Assembly (NCBI RefSeq): GCF_000764185.1
Contig: NZ_JQEC01000033.1
Coordinates: forward strand, 36,103 to 100,102
DNA from: Colwellia psychrerythraea
GTDB taxonomy: Bacteria > Pseudomonadota > Gammaproteobacteria > Enterobacterales > Alteromonadaceae
Direction: 5' to 3'
Length of the DNA stretch: 64,000 nucleotides
The notes under the pieces are model-generated. The model searched no databases, was not told the origin of the DNA, and saw only the letters and a program-made list of their open reading frames with translations. Position 1 is the first letter of the stretch, and each line of letters opens with the position of its first letter. Made by a program: the position numbers and the translations under genes. Below are positions 37,038-46,740 of the stretch, one piece after another.

Positions 37038-37401
37038 TAGGTAACTTAGCTTTGACATAACTTGGCTTTAGTTATTACATTTTGAGTAGAATTAATTTTT
37101 GAGGAAATTTTGTCCTGAGTATAATTAATTTATCGGCAGAGTTCAGTTCTTAGCATAGTTAAATGTGAAATGAGTACTACTGTCTGGCACACAATATTGT
37201 GAAGTGAGCTCAACACCTTACCCAATCAATATGAGAGTATGATTACACTGACTCCTGCCTCAAGGGCAACAAAACAATATATATTATAACTATATACCCC
37301 GGCGCTTCCCATAGCCTTATAACATTTACAACATTTCATCGACAACTGAAGTACTCTACTTTCGATTATTTGTAAGAAGAATACTAAACTAATAGGCACA
37401 A
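37038..37401. other. Gene-free stretch between pglL and mshA
   Basis: About 360 bases without a credible frame on either strand, between two convergent genes. Composition is AT-rich, and an ATTAATTT motif recurs near 37090 and 37125. I see no transposon ends, tRNA or RNA structure that I could defend. It may be decayed sequence left when pglL was inserted in the cluster. Confidence 0.5.
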
Positions 37402-37426
37402 AAAAGCCGAGCGTTACTCGGCTTTT
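37402..37426. terminator. Bidirectional terminator between pglL and mshA
   Basis: AAAAGCCGAG / CTCGGCTTTT, a 10-bp stem with a 5-base loop, with T runs in both directions. It sits 33 bases beyond the mshA stop and ends the highly expressed major-pilin transcript. Confidence 0.9.
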
Positions 37427-37459
37427 ATTTACTAATTCCCTTGAAGGGTTGGCAAATAA

Positions 37460-37930
37460 TTAACAGTCTGTTGTAACACTCTTGATTACAGGTTTAACAT
37501 TTTTATCTGTTGTTGGAGTATAATATGCGTAACATTCAGCAGCAGTAGCAGCTTTAGCATGAGTATAAGTTGCCGCAGTACCAGAGGTACCCAGAATAAA
37601 GTCACCAACACTCAACTCTGTATCAATATCCATCAATAAATCAATTGATGTAGCATTTGGATATGTATCTTCAAACGTAATAGATTGACCAGCGATACTA
37701 ATAGTTCCATCAACTGTTCCATCAACCAATGCTTTAGCATGCGCCATATCCGCAGCTGAATTTAATGCACCTTCAACAGCTTGTACAACTGATGATTTCG
37801 CATCGCTGGTTAAATCAATAAACTTTGGTGCTGCTGTTACCGCTAAAATGCCTAAAATAACAATAACTACCACTAATTCAATTAAGGTAAAACCTTGTTG
37901 ACCTGTTTTTACATTGATACTACTTTTCAT
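37460..37930 (-). CDS. mshA: MshA, MSHA major pilin
   Basis: 156 residues with a 13-residue leader ending QQG and the pilin helix FTLIELVVVIVILGILAVTA; Glu5 of the mature pilin is present. A single Cys pair (AAECYAYY and the C-terminal TTDC) forms the expected disulfide loop. The mature protein is rich in Ala, Thr and Ser, which would suit O-glycosylation. By family knowledge it forms the mannose-sensitive haemagglutinin fibre used for surface attachment. Placed 40 bases after mshB and followed by a strong terminator. Confidence 0.92.
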   Translation of the reverse strand: MKSSINVKTGQQGFTLIELVVVIVILGILAVTAAPKFIDLTSDAKSSVVQAVEGALNSAADMAHAKALVDGTVDGTISIAGQSITFEDTYPNATSIDLLMDIDTELSVGDFILGTSGTAATYTHAKAATAAECYAYYTPTTDKNVKPVIKSVTTDC

Positions 37931-37970
37931 GTTTTTTCCTCAATTTACGAACAAAATTAATTTAAAGTGT

Positions 37971-38657
37971 TTACGCTTTATCATTTATATAAATAATAAC
38001 TGAACTATTAGCTGGTTGGTAGCTAAAACTATTACCGATAGTTATTAAATCTGAAGGGGCAAGGTAAGCACCATCACTATCACGTTGTAAGGTTTCTTTT
38101 AAGTGATAATGACATAAAGTATTGGCTCCGCTACTCGAAACATTGGCTAAATACCTAAAGCTGCCATCATTATTAATATCGGTAACACTACTGGCAAGTA
38201 ATGGTGGTTGTTGTAATAAACTATCCCATACCGAAATGCAGTCAGCAATTTCCATAGTTTTTCCATTAATACCAGCACCACTGTTGGTGCCAACTATATA
38301 ACCTGGGCTAATAGTCGGTGAAGTACTGTCATCAGAACTTGTTAAATAAACCACAGTACCATCATAATTAACCATATTTACACCAGCAGTATCTTTTGGT
38401 CTAGCTTCTGCTTCCCATTGTGAACGAGCAAGTGATACACCCGTGGCAAAGCCACCGGCCATGCCTTCAATATTAGCTTGTTTAGCTTGTTCTGTTAAAT
38501 CGACAAACTTGGGAATAGCTGTTGCTGCTAAAAAACCCAGAATAACTACGACAATAACTAATTCAATTAAAGTAAAACCTGTTTGAGCAGTGGGACGAAT
38601 AGCTGCTTGAAGTTGACTTTTATTGATAGTGTCGTTATGGGTAATGCTATTTATCAT
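37971..38657 (-). CDS. mshB: MshB, MSHA minor pilin
   Basis: 228 residues. The leader is long (27 residues) and ends TAQTG before FTLIELVIVVVILGFLAATA. The rest follows the MshB/MshA pattern, PKFVDLTEQAKQANIEGMAGGFATGVSLARSQWEAEAR, with two Cys in the second half. By family knowledge MshB is a minor pilin encoded just before mshA. AAGG lies 9 bases before the start, and a good promoter is seen at 38756-38784. Confidence 0.9.
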   Translation of the reverse strand: MINSITHNDTINKSQLQAAIRPTAQTGFTLIELVIVVVILGFLAATAIPKFVDLTEQAKQANIEGMAGGFATGVSLARSQWEAEARPKDTAGVNMVNYDGTVVYLTSSDDSTSPTISPGYIVGTNSGAGINGKTMEIADCISVWDSLLQQPPLLASSVTDINNDGSFRYLANVSSSGANTLCHYHLKETLQRDSDGAYLAPSDLITIGNSFSYQPANSSVIIYINDKA

Positions 38658-38755
38658 TGAAATAACCTTTTCATATTAGATAACGCTATGAGTAGTGATT
38701 CATAAACATTAGCTCAAAATTTTTATCTAAAACATTTAAGAATTTTAATATTAAC

Positions 38756-38784
38756 ATTATGGACAGTGACAGACCACTTTTCAA
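38756..38784 (-). promoter_or_regulatory. Probable sigma-70 promoter of mshB-mshA
   Basis: On the minus strand, TTGAAA (38779-38784), 17 bases, CATAAT (38756-38761); both hexamers match consensus at five of six positions. It lies in the 209-base gap between mshF and mshB and would allow pilin genes to be expressed above the level of the assembly genes. Confidence 0.6.
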
Positions 38785-38866
38785 TAGCCAATAGCTGTAA
38801 TTACTTGTGACTGCTAAATAAATTGTCATAGAATTAAGTTACAGTGATCATCTACTCATTAACAAC

Positions 38867-39358
38867 TTAATTAACCTGACGTACTTTACCTGTATCACTA
38901 CGATAATCAAAAGACTGGCCATTAGCAATACTATAACGGCATAAGCGGCCGCTTTTCAAAGAATTATTTTGTATTTCAATGGCGACCACTGCTGATTTAA
39001 CAACTTGTAACGGCATTGTTAAGGTTTGTTGCCATATTTTATGACAAGCTAAACTTAAATGATTATTATCAACCCAACCTAATTTATTTACCTGAACATA
39101 TTGTTTCTCTTTACTATTCATACGGCTTAATACCACTGTATTAGGCTGTTTGTCCATCAGCCATTGGCCATGAATAACATTTATTTTACTAGTAAAGCTT
39201 TGCGCCAAACCAACAAAAGCAGTATTGGTTATTTGTTCTTGTTGACTAAAAAAAAGATCCAGTAAGAATTTCATCATTACCACAATAATAACCACAACAA
39301 TAATAAACTCAACGACTGAACGCTGCCTTTTATCAGCATAACTAGGTGGTTTCGCCAT
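38867..39358 (-). CDS. mshF: MshF, MSHA pilus accessory protein
   Basis: 163 residues from ATG 39358; a GTG at 39400 inside mshG is less likely. A basic start and the segment RQRSVVEFIIVVVIIVVMMKFLLDLFF resemble a pilin helix with Glu at the right place but no Gly-cleavage motif, which is usual for MshF. The rest is short with two Cys. Its molecular job is not known. Lies 11 bases after the mshG stop. Confidence 0.83.
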   Translation of the reverse strand: MAKPPSYADKRQRSVVEFIIVVVIIVVMMKFLLDLFFSQQEQITNTAFVGLAQSFTSKINVIHGQWLMDKQPNTVVLSRMNSKEKQYVQVNKLGWVDNNHLSLACHKIWQQTLTMPLQVVKSAVVAIEIQNNSLKSGRLCRYSIANGQSFDYRSDTGKVRQVN

Positions 39359-39369
39359 GATATTCACAA

Positions 39370-40599
39370 CTAACCTTGCATAGCCGAAGCCATGTCCCAC
39401 ATTGGAGTAAATATACCTAACGCTAAGATGAGTACCATTACGGCAACAACAACCAATAGTAACGGTTCAATTCTTGCCGTTAATGTGGCTAAGTCATAAT
39501 CAACTTCACGTTCATAATAATCACCTACTTCGGCGAGTAATTCATCAACGCGACCTGTTTCTTCGCCAACGGCAACCATTTGTAAGACCAAAGGGGTAAA
39601 TAAATTACTTGCGACAGAGGATCTTAATAAGCTTTCGCCACTTTCTATGCTTTGACGCATCGCGCTAATTTTATCTTGCATGTAGGTATTATCAACTGCT
39701 TCTGCCACCAGTGTTAATCCTGTTGTCATCGGCACACCTGCCTTTAACACTATTGCAAAACTGTGAGAAAATCTCGCTAAAATAGAGCGCTCGATTATGC
39801 TACCAATAATTGGAATTTTAATTTTCCTTCTATCCCATTGATACCGCCCTTGCTTGCTTTTAAGAGATTGGTTTATCATCAAGAAGATTAAAACTACGCC
39901 AAGTAACATATAGTGCCAGTAGTTAATAAATAAATTTGAGCTAGCAATAATAAACTGTGTTGGCAGTGGCAATTCAGCCCCCAAGCGAGAAAACATATTG
40001 GCAAAGGTTGGAATAACAAAAATATTTAGAATAACCATGGCTGCAATTAACGCAATAACCACCATACTTGGGTAACGCAACGCCGCTTTAATACGTTTTC
40101 TAGTATCTAATTCACGCTCAAGGTAAGAGGTTAATTTCAAAAAAGACAGATCAATTTGACCGGTATTTTCACCTACGTGAACTAAAGAAACAAACAGGTG
40201 GTCAAAAATCTTGGGATGATGATTTAATGCTGAGGAAAATGTATAACCCCCTTCAAGTTGTTTACCAATATCTGTCAGTGCTTTTTTTAAAGTTGCAGAG
40301 TTTGCCGATTCAACCATGCCATTTATTGCTCGTAAAATAGGCACGCCTGAGCGCATTAACGCGTACATCTGTCGACAAAAGATAATTAACTCTTCTAATG
40401 AAACTCGACCGTTGTTAAATAACTCAAAGATATCAGTACTGCCAACACTAGTGTCACCGCTTTTATCAGCGACAATAGAAATAGGGGTAATGCCTTTTTT
40501 AAATATTTTTTCAGCCGCAGTATCTATGTTAGCTGCTTCAATACTGTCTTTTACTTGACTACCGTTGGCATTTCGCCCGGTATAATTAAATGAGGCCAT
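39370..40599 (-). CDS. mshG: MshG, inner-membrane platform protein of the MSHA machine
   Basis: 409 residues of the GspF/PilC family, with two cytoplasmic helical-bundle domains (about 70-190 and 275-395), each followed by membrane helices. FCRQMYALMRSGVPILRAINGM, LVHVGENTGQID and MVAVGEETGRVDELLAEVGDYYEREVDYD are the family motifs. By family knowledge it sits at the base of the pilus and is turned by the ATPase MshE, encoded 93 bases upstream. Confidence 0.95.
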   Translation of the reverse strand: MASFNYTGRNANGSQVKDSIEAANIDTAAEKIFKKGITPISIVADKSGDTSVGSTDIFELFNNGRVSLEELIIFCRQMYALMRSGVPILRAINGMVESANSATLKKALTDIGKQLEGGYTFSSALNHHPKIFDHLFVSLVHVGENTGQIDLSFLKLTSYLERELDTRKRIKAALRYPSMVVIALIAAMVILNIFVIPTFANMFSRLGAELPLPTQFIIASSNLFINYWHYMLLGVVLIFLMINQSLKSKQGRYQWDRRKIKIPIIGSIIERSILARFSHSFAIVLKAGVPMTTGLTLVAEAVDNTYMQDKISAMRQSIESGESLLRSSVASNLFTPLVLQMVAVGEETGRVDELLAEVGDYYEREVDYDLATLTARIEPLLLVVVAVMVLILALGIFTPMWDMASAMQG

Positions 40600-40692
40600 A
40601 AAACTCTCTATGTTTTAACGTATGTTATTTTTCAACTAATCAACACTCAATTAATTACTTACCCGGAAATAAACTACCTGTAAATAAACTGA

Positions 40693-42405
40693 TTAATTAA
40701 TATCAATGGTTTCAACTAAACGTAATACTTCTTCCACGGTTGTAACCCCTTGTACCGCATAATCAAATGCTGCTTTTGCCAGTGGCGTAAAGCTAGGGCT
40801 CTCCTTAGCTAGCTTACCAAATAATTCACTATCATTGCGCTTTAAAGCCGACATCATGCCTTCATTCATTTCAAGCAGTTCAAATACCCCTATACGACCT
40901 TTATAGCCAGTATATTGACACGTTTGACAGCCCTTCCCATGCATAAACTGAGCATTTCTCGCGACCTCTCCCGCTAAGTTATTTAGCCAAAAGAGTTCTT
41001 GTTCATCCGCATGATATTGTGTTGAGCAAGAATCACACACTCTTCGTACCAATCGCTGAGCAACGATAGCGCGCAGGGCACTACCTACTAAGAATCCTGC
41101 TGCGCCCATATCAATTAAACGTAAGGCGCTAGTAATGGCATCATTGGTATGTAACGTTGATAATACTAAGTGACCTGTTATCGCACCTCGAAGTCCGATC
41201 TCTACAGTTTCTTGGTCTCGCATTTCACCCACCATCATAATATCGGGATCTTGACGAAGCGCAGTTCGTAAAACACTGGAAAAGGTTAAATCAATCTTCG
41301 TATTTACCTGTACTTGGTTGATACGAGGTAAACGGTATTCCACCGGGTCTTCCACGGTAATAATTTTTTTGCTGGCTTCATTGAGTTCACTTAAAGCGGC
41401 ATAAAGGGTAGTTGTTTTACCACTACCTGTTGGCCCTGTGACCAATACCATGCCATGTGGACGATGGATTTGCATGCGAACACGTTTAACAATATCGGCT
41501 GGCATACCCGTTTGTTCGAGTGATAATAAACCAGCTGATTGATCTAATAATCGCATTACTACCGACTCGCCATATTGCACTGGCATAGTCGACATACGCA
41601 CATCAATATTATGACCACTGATATCTAAATTAAAGCGTCCATCTTGTGGTATCCGCTTTTCGGATATATCTAAACCAGACATCAACTTAAGACGTAACAC
41701 CATGGCCGAGGCAATTTTATTCTCTTTAAGTATTTTCTCTTGCAAGACACCATCAATACGCTGACGAATACGCAATTGGTTTTCTTCTGGTTCAATATGT
41801 ATATCTGATGCACGCATTTGCACCGCATCTTCAAACACTGATTGCAGTAGTTTACCAACGGTAGCATCACCACCTTCATCAAGAAAAGTGGTGGCTAAAT
41901 CAAAACTCGATGACTCTTCGTATTCTTCTTCTAACTGACTAGCAAATGATTCAATTTCCGCTGTACGTCGGTACAAGCTATCAAAAGCATCAAACATTTG
42001 TGATTCCATCACCACTGCAAGTTCAATACGTTTAGGCGCTAACATGCGCTCTAACTGATCTAGCCCGCTTAAATCAGCAGGATCACTCATACCTAATAAA
42101 ATAGAATTACCACGGTCTTCAATGATTAGCGCTCTTAAACGCCTGGCATGAACTTCTGGTAATAGACTGGCGACATTAGCTGCAATTTTATGCTGGCTAA
42201 TATCAAGAAACGGTACATTTAATTGCTGGGCTAAAAACTGCAATAATTGCCTTTCGGATAAATAATTAAGCTCAATTAAAGTATCACCGAGTTTTCTACC
42301 CGATTGCTTTTGACTCGACAAGGCTTGCATGAGTTGCTCATTGGAAATGATATTTTCATGTACCAATAAGTCACCTAAACGCATCTTTAATTTGGGTGCT
42401 GCCAT
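40693..42405 (-). CDS. mshE: MshE, pilus extension ATPase with cyclic-di-GMP-binding N-domain
   Basis: 570 residues. The N-terminus carries two tandem MshEN motifs: RLGDLLVHENIISNEQLMQA up to Gln32, with Arg9, and KLGDTLIELNYLSERQLLQF ending at AQQ. The ATPase part has Walker A GPTGSGKTT (324-332), the Asp box, Walker B and His box ([12 protein letters not shown]), and a CxxC pair of zinc motifs (CDSC, CQTC). By family knowledge (V. cholerae MshE) cyclic-di-GMP binding to this motif activates MSHA extension. Here position 38 starts the second motif with Lys rather than Arg. Confidence 0.96.
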   Translation of the reverse strand: MAAPKLKMRLGDLLVHENIISNEQLMQALSSQKQSGRKLGDTLIELNYLSERQLLQFLAQQLNVPFLDISQHKIAANVASLLPEVHARRLRALIIEDRGNSILLGMSDPADLSGLDQLERMLAPKRIELAVVMESQMFDAFDSLYRRTAEIESFASQLEEEYEESSSFDLATTFLDEGGDATVGKLLQSVFEDAVQMRASDIHIEPEENQLRIRQRIDGVLQEKILKENKIASAMVLRLKLMSGLDISEKRIPQDGRFNLDISGHNIDVRMSTMPVQYGESVVMRLLDQSAGLLSLEQTGMPADIVKRVRMQIHRPHGMVLVTGPTGSGKTTTLYAALSELNEASKKIITVEDPVEYRLPRINQVQVNTKIDLTFSSVLRTALRQDPDIMMVGEMRDQETVEIGLRGAITGHLVLSTLHTNDAITSALRLIDMGAAGFLVGSALRAIVAQRLVRRVCDSCSTQYHADEQELFWLNNLAGEVARNAQFMHGKGCQTCQYTGYKGRIGVFELLEMNEGMMSALKRNDSELFGKLAKESPSFTPLAKAAFDYAVQGVTTVEEVLRLVETIDIN

Positions 42406-42413
42406 AATTTGTC

Positions 42414-43592
42414 CTACTGTCCTATTGCTTGTAAACGTTGCTCAACAAATTGTTCTGAAGAAACGGATAAATCATTTTTTGTCAGTGCCTTTTTATAAGC
42501 CACAGTTGCCAAATAAAATTGGCTATTTTTGTCGTACAATACGGCTAAACCGAGATACCAACGACCCTTATCAGGTTGCATTGCTATCAATACTTCATAT
42601 GCCTGAACCGCAACTTCATTTTGCTCGGCCTGCTGAGCGGTATTCGCTAACATGATTTGATATTGCTCATTTTTCAACTGAGCTAAAGGTTTTAACGAAT
42701 CAAGCGCTGCCGTAAACAACCCTTGTTTTAAATAAATACGGGCTTTCATCTCTCGTAAGCCGCTATCTTTGCTATTTAACGATATACCTTGTGATAATAA
42801 GTTAACTGCATCTTGGTAGGCTTGACGACCAAACCATAAAGCGGCTAGTTTTTTACGGGTTTGACTATCACCTGGTTTGATAATTATTGCATCTTCAAGC
42901 AGTTTTTCGGCTTTTGATATTTGATTAGCTGCAAGCGCCTTTTCAGCTAGGACCAGTTTTTGTTTAGCCAACTCATCCGCCGATAATTGTCGACGTGATA
43001 CCGACATCCTGTTAGCCGTAGCTTTAACTTTTTCAGTGCTGGTAATATCATGACTGTGGCTTGTTACTGAGCCAGAATGCTTGTGGTCATCGCTAATAAC
43101 TTGTGCTTTTTTGGTAGGGGTTACTCTACTGATATTATTTTTTTTTATTTGCTTGGGCGGAACTTGTGGCTCAGTAATTTTAACAGCATGATTTTTACTT
43201 TGTCTTAATACTGTGGCTGGTGCAAACTCTACGGCTTGTTTTAACTTAGCAGTTACAACCTTATTTGTGTTTATCTTGGCATATACTGGCGCTGGAATAT
43301 TTTCACTTACGCTTTGAGCATGACTTACATTCTGTGCAACTTTAACCTGAGAGGACTGCTGTGCCGAATTTAATTCGCTTGTTTTTTGCCCCGCTCGCAA
43401 GACCTTATTTTCAGTGATTAACTGCCAGACATAAAAACTAGCAAAACATATAATCAACATCAAAAAAGCCGTTATGCCGACAATTTTTATTGGTGAATGG
43501 GGTAAATTAGTATTCGCTGGCTGTACAGCAAGGCCATTTGACTCAGGACTTCTCTGCTCCAAATCCTTTAACATTTGATTGATAACACTCAT
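42414..43592 (-). CDS. mshN: MshN, TPR-containing MSHA biogenesis protein
   Basis: 392 residues. A short cytoplasmic start (MSVINQMLKDLEQR is typical), one membrane helix (about 34-54), a long Lys/Ser/Val linker and TPR repeats in the C-terminal 190 residues (KAEKLLEDAIIIKPGDSQTR, AYQDAVNLLSQGISLNSKD). The periplasmic TPR part probably binds other pilus parts. Overlaps the mshM stop by 4 bases and precedes mshE by 8. Confidence 0.9.
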   Translation of the reverse strand: MSVINQMLKDLEQRSPESNGLAVQPANTNLPHSPIKIVGITAFLMLIICFASFYVWQLITENKVLRAGQKTSELNSAQQSSQVKVAQNVSHAQSVSENIPAPVYAKINTNKVVTAKLKQAVEFAPATVLRQSKNHAVKITEPQVPPKQIKKNNISRVTPTKKAQVISDDHKHSGSVTSHSHDITSTEKVKATANRMSVSRRQLSADELAKQKLVLAEKALAANQISKAEKLLEDAIIIKPGDSQTRKKLAALWFGRQAYQDAVNLLSQGISLNSKDSGLREMKARIYLKQGLFTAALDSLKPLAQLKNEQYQIMLANTAQQAEQNEVAVQAYEVLIAMQPDKGRWYLGLAVLYDKNSQFYLATVAYKKALTKNDLSVSSEQFVEQRLQAIGQ

Positions 43593-44491
43593 AATTTTCC
43601 CACCACGGTATAATAAATAAAGAACAAAACACTTAGTAGGCCTAACAATGAAAAAAACAACACACTGCGTTTGCTGTTTTGTTCGATACTTTCAGTATCT
43701 TTTACCGCTGCTTTGAGTAACTTGACCGTCATTTTATAGTGCCCTTGACCATAACCAAGCATTAACATTTTATGAGATAAAATATTAACCAAGCGTGGTA
43801 CACCTTTACTTACGCGAGTAATATCTTTACAAAGTCGGGCAGAAAAGAGTTCTGCCCCTTTATAACCCGCTACCTGTAATCTGTGATGAATATATTGTTG
43901 CACCTCACTGGCGTTCATTTCTCTTAATTTATAAGCAAAAGTGATGCGCTGCCTCAATTGACGAAACTCCGTTTTGGCTAGCCGTTGGTCAAGTTCAGGT
44001 TGAGCAAATAAAACCACTTGCAACAACTTGCGTGTTTCTGTTTCTAAATTAGTAAATAACCTCAATGCTTCTAAACTATCTTCCGGTAATGCTTGCGCTT
44101 CATCAAGTATTAGTACTACAGAATGCCCTTGCCCATGTAACTCTAACAAACGAGTTTGAATACGTTGAGTCAGTAATTGCACCGACATACGTTGTGCTTG
44201 TTTAACACCAAGTTCAACAGCAACAGCACGTCTTAATTCATCTGGATTTAAGTAAGGGTTAGGAATATATGCGGTGACAAAGTGTTCCGGTATTTCATTG
44301 AGCAACTTTCGACATAATAGTGTTTTACCTGTACCTACTTCACCAACAACTTTAATAAAACCCTCACCAGTTTTCAGTGCGGTAAAAAGTACCGCCAATG
44401 CTTCATTGTGCGGCGCTAATGGCAAATAAAAGTTGGTATTAGGCGTTAGCGTAAAGGGTAACTCGGCTAAACCGAAGTGATACAAATACAT
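43589..44491 (-). CDS. mshM: MshM, ExeA-like ATPase of the MSHA locus
   Basis: 300 residues of the ExeA/GspA-type AAA ATPase: MYLYHFGLAELPFTLTPNTN at the start, Walker A GEVGTGKT (50-57), Walker B VVLILDEAQALP, sensor RLFTNLETETRKLLQ. A single membrane helix lies near the C-terminus (about 277-297). By family knowledge ExeA relatives help assemble secretin complexes; MshM would act on MshL, encoded next door. Confidence 0.92.
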   Translation of the reverse strand: MYLYHFGLAELPFTLTPNTNFYLPLAPHNEALAVLFTALKTGEGFIKVVGEVGTGKTLLCRKLLNEIPEHFVTAYIPNPYLNPDELRRAVAVELGVKQAQRMSVQLLTQRIQTRLLELHGQGHSVVLILDEAQALPEDSLEALRLFTNLETETRKLLQVVLFAQPELDQRLAKTEFRQLRQRITFAYKLREMNASEVQQYIHHRLQVAGYKGAELFSARLCKDITRVSKGVPRLVNILSHKMLMLGYGQGHYKMTVKLLKAAVKDTESIEQNSKRSVLFFSLLGLLSVLFFIYYTVVGKL

Positions 44492-44536
44492 ATTATTTCG
44501 CTAACACAACTAAGTTAAACAAATAAGCACTTAGGC

Positions 44537-46366
44537 TTATTCGTTGCTCTTAGCTGAATTTTCTTTAACTGCTTGGCAAACTTCATTTTTTTGAGCATAG
44601 TCAGCTACAGCACATTGCTCTTGGCACTCCGGCGTTAGTTTACCTTCATCCGATAATTCACATTCTTCAATTTCTTCTGGGAACCACTTAGTTAGCAGAC
44701 TTCGCGCATCTTGAAGTTGATTTTTCCAAGTATCTTGACCAACAACAATGGGTTTCAGCATGATCACCAACTCTCGTTTTTGTGAGCTTTGTGATTTGTT
44801 TTTAAATAACTCGCCAAGGTAAGGTATATCACCTAGTATCGGCGTTTTAGATTCAATATCAACCTTATAAGTCTCAATTAAACCGCCAATTATCACAACT
44901 TCTCCCGATTGAGCACGGATAATTGTATCGGACTCTCGAACACTACTTTGTGCCAATGGTAATACTAATCTTTCACTACCAATTTCAATTACTTTTGTTT
45001 GCTCTTCGGTAATGGTTACCGACGGATGAACATGTAAAATAACACTGCCATCTTTACTAATTTGCGGGGTAACATCGAGGGCAATACCAGAGAAAAACGG
45101 TGTTAATTCCACCTCAGGTGTGGTGCTGGTTGAAGTACCTGTCGTGGTGGTACTAGATACTTCAGTAACAAAGTATTCATCTTCACCTACTTTAATAACT
45201 GCTTTTTGGTTATTAGTAGCAGTAATACGTGGGCTTGAAAGCACCTGTACATTACCTTGCGTTTGTAATAACTCAATGACACCAGAAAACTCACTGCCAT
45301 TGGTTTTTTTGCTAAATGCCATAGTATTAACACCGCCTATGGTGTTAGAGATAACATTACCAACAACATTGCCCGTAGTTGAGTAGACTATTTCAGCACT
45401 ACCCACTTGATCGAGCACTTTTTCCCACTTAATACCCTGCTGGTAATCATCATTAAGGGTAACTTCCATAATTTTCGCTTCGATAATCACTTGGCGATGT
45501 AAGTGGCTTTCGGTATCTTTAATGAACTTTTTCACAGCAGTAATTTCTTGCGGTAAGGCACGTACCGTCACTAAGCCGGCCTGAGGGGATACTATGACAG
45601 AGCGACCTTCACCCGTACCAACAAAGGCTGTTAATGATTCTTTCAGTTCAGTCCAAAAATCAGATTCATTTTCAGTATATAAATTGATGCCACTATTTTG
45701 ATTATTAGAGCCACTGTTACCGCCCCTATTATTGCCACTACTATCATTACCGCTACTATTATTGCCGCTGTTATTGCTACTATTGTTGCCACTATTAGGA
45801 TCATTTTCTGAGACTCCACCGGAATTGATAGTGGTACTCGATGAGCCAAAACGTTTTAGAAATAAATAATTTAAAGCAATAGTTTCAGTGCGTATGCCCG
45901 GAGGAAAAACTTTTACTATATTTCCCATTCTAACTATTTCATAACCATAGACGTCTTCAACAACGACCAAGACCTCTGATAGCGTGACATTATTCAAACT
46001 CAATGAAATTTGTCCAACAACATCAGGGTGAATAACCACGTTATAACGAGACCCTCTGACAATTGCTTGAAAAAAATCTTTAGCTGCAACTTCTGTTGCC
46101 GAAACCTCCAACCGTTTTTCAGCCAACATACCTTGTTTTGCCTGGTTCATACTGTCTAACATCAATTCTTGCTGAACCGAATTTGGCACTTGTGTTAACG
46201 GTTTTGGTCCATTAAATCTTTTGCTTTCTTCAATAGTCTTATCAAGATCTGCTTTTATTTCAACCGGATCATTGGGTACAGATTGACAGCCAACTAGTGC
46301 AAAGAATAACGCTGACAAAGCTATTTTAATTTTTAATTTATTCATAGGGGGGCTTGTTTTTATCAT
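44537..46366 (-). CDS. mshL: MshL, MSHA outer-membrane secretin
   Basis: 609 residues, a lipoprotein with lipobox LVGC near residue 27. N-domains (about 80-300) are interrupted by a long Asn/Ser/Gly linker at about 180-235. The secretin C-domain follows: EAKIMEVTLNDDYQQGIKWE, VQVLSSPRITATNNQKAVIKVG, VIIGGLIETYKVDIESKTPI and LGDIPYLGELFKNKS. By family knowledge it makes the outer-membrane pore for the pilus. A Cys-rich tail (CELSDE, CQEQC) follows the C-domain. Starts in the mshK stop (TAATG). Confidence 0.93.
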   Translation of the reverse strand: MIKTSPPMNKLKIKIALSALFFALVGCQSVPNDPVEIKADLDKTIEESKRFNGPKPLTQVPNSVQQELMLDSMNQAKQGMLAEKRLEVSATEVAAKDFFQAIVRGSRYNVVIHPDVVGQISLSLNNVTLSEVLVVVEDVYGYEIVRMGNIVKVFPPGIRTETIALNYLFLKRFGSSSTTINSGGVSENDPNSGNNSSNNSGNNSSGNDSSGNNRGGNSGSNNQNSGINLYTENESDFWTELKESLTAFVGTGEGRSVIVSPQAGLVTVRALPQEITAVKKFIKDTESHLHRQVIIEAKIMEVTLNDDYQQGIKWEKVLDQVGSAEIVYSTTGNVVGNVISNTIGGVNTMAFSKKTNGSEFSGVIELLQTQGNVQVLSSPRITATNNQKAVIKVGEDEYFVTEVSSTTTTGTSTSTTPEVELTPFFSGIALDVTPQISKDGSVILHVHPSVTITEEQTKVIEIGSERLVLPLAQSSVRESDTIIRAQSGEVVIIGGLIETYKVDIESKTPILGDIPYLGELFKNKSQSSQKRELVIMLKPIVVGQDTWKNQLQDARSLLTKWFPEEIEECELSDEGKLTPECQEQCAVADYAQKNEVCQAVKENSAKSNE

Positions 46367-46740
46367 TAGTTAGCTACCGTGTTTTCTATTACGTTACTTT
46401 TAAAACCTTTCTGTTTAAAAATATTAATTTTTAAACGTTTCGATTTACTGCGCAAGATCACGCTATGACTATTAATTGCCGTGATGCGGTACTCTCCAAT
46501 ATAGTCAAACATTTTGTAAATTTTGCCATTGATAACAGCTGTGTGAATACCATCACCGTGGATAATTGAGCTTAAGACAAAACCACCATCACGTTTTAGT
46601 GCATTATTATCACCTGTACCACTGACGCCAAAAGGTCTAGTTGGATCAGTATCCGCAGCTTGGCAAATAGATGAAGGTAGTAGTGTTATCACCACAATGA
46701 TACTTGAAGCTAAAAACAAATTATTATGAGCTTTAAACAC
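46366..46740 (-). CDS. mshK: MshK, PilP-like periplasmic protein of the MSHA machine
   Basis: About 124 residues. I take the GTG at 46740 because AAGGAG lies 7 bases upstream; a TTG one codon earlier is too close. A signal peptide ends at SSICQA. The segment DPTRPFG, LSSIIHGDGIHTAVINGKIYK and DYIGEYRITAINSHSVIL is the PilP/GspC HR-like fold. By family knowledge it links the inner-membrane PilM-N-O-like complex to the secretin MshL. Overlaps mshJ by 8 bases. Confidence 0.87.
   Translation of the reverse strand: MFKAHNNLFLASSIIVVITLLPSSICQAADTDPTRPFGVSGTGDNNALKRDGGFVLSSIIHGDGIHTAVINGKIYKMFDYIGEYRITAINSHSVILRSKSKRLKINIFKQKGFKSNVIENTVAN

Noticed and set aside
38867..39358. MshF as a broken pilin gene (no FTLIE motif)
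   Set aside because: MshF proteins normally lack the peptidase motif, the frame is intact, and it sits in its usual place between mshG and mshB.
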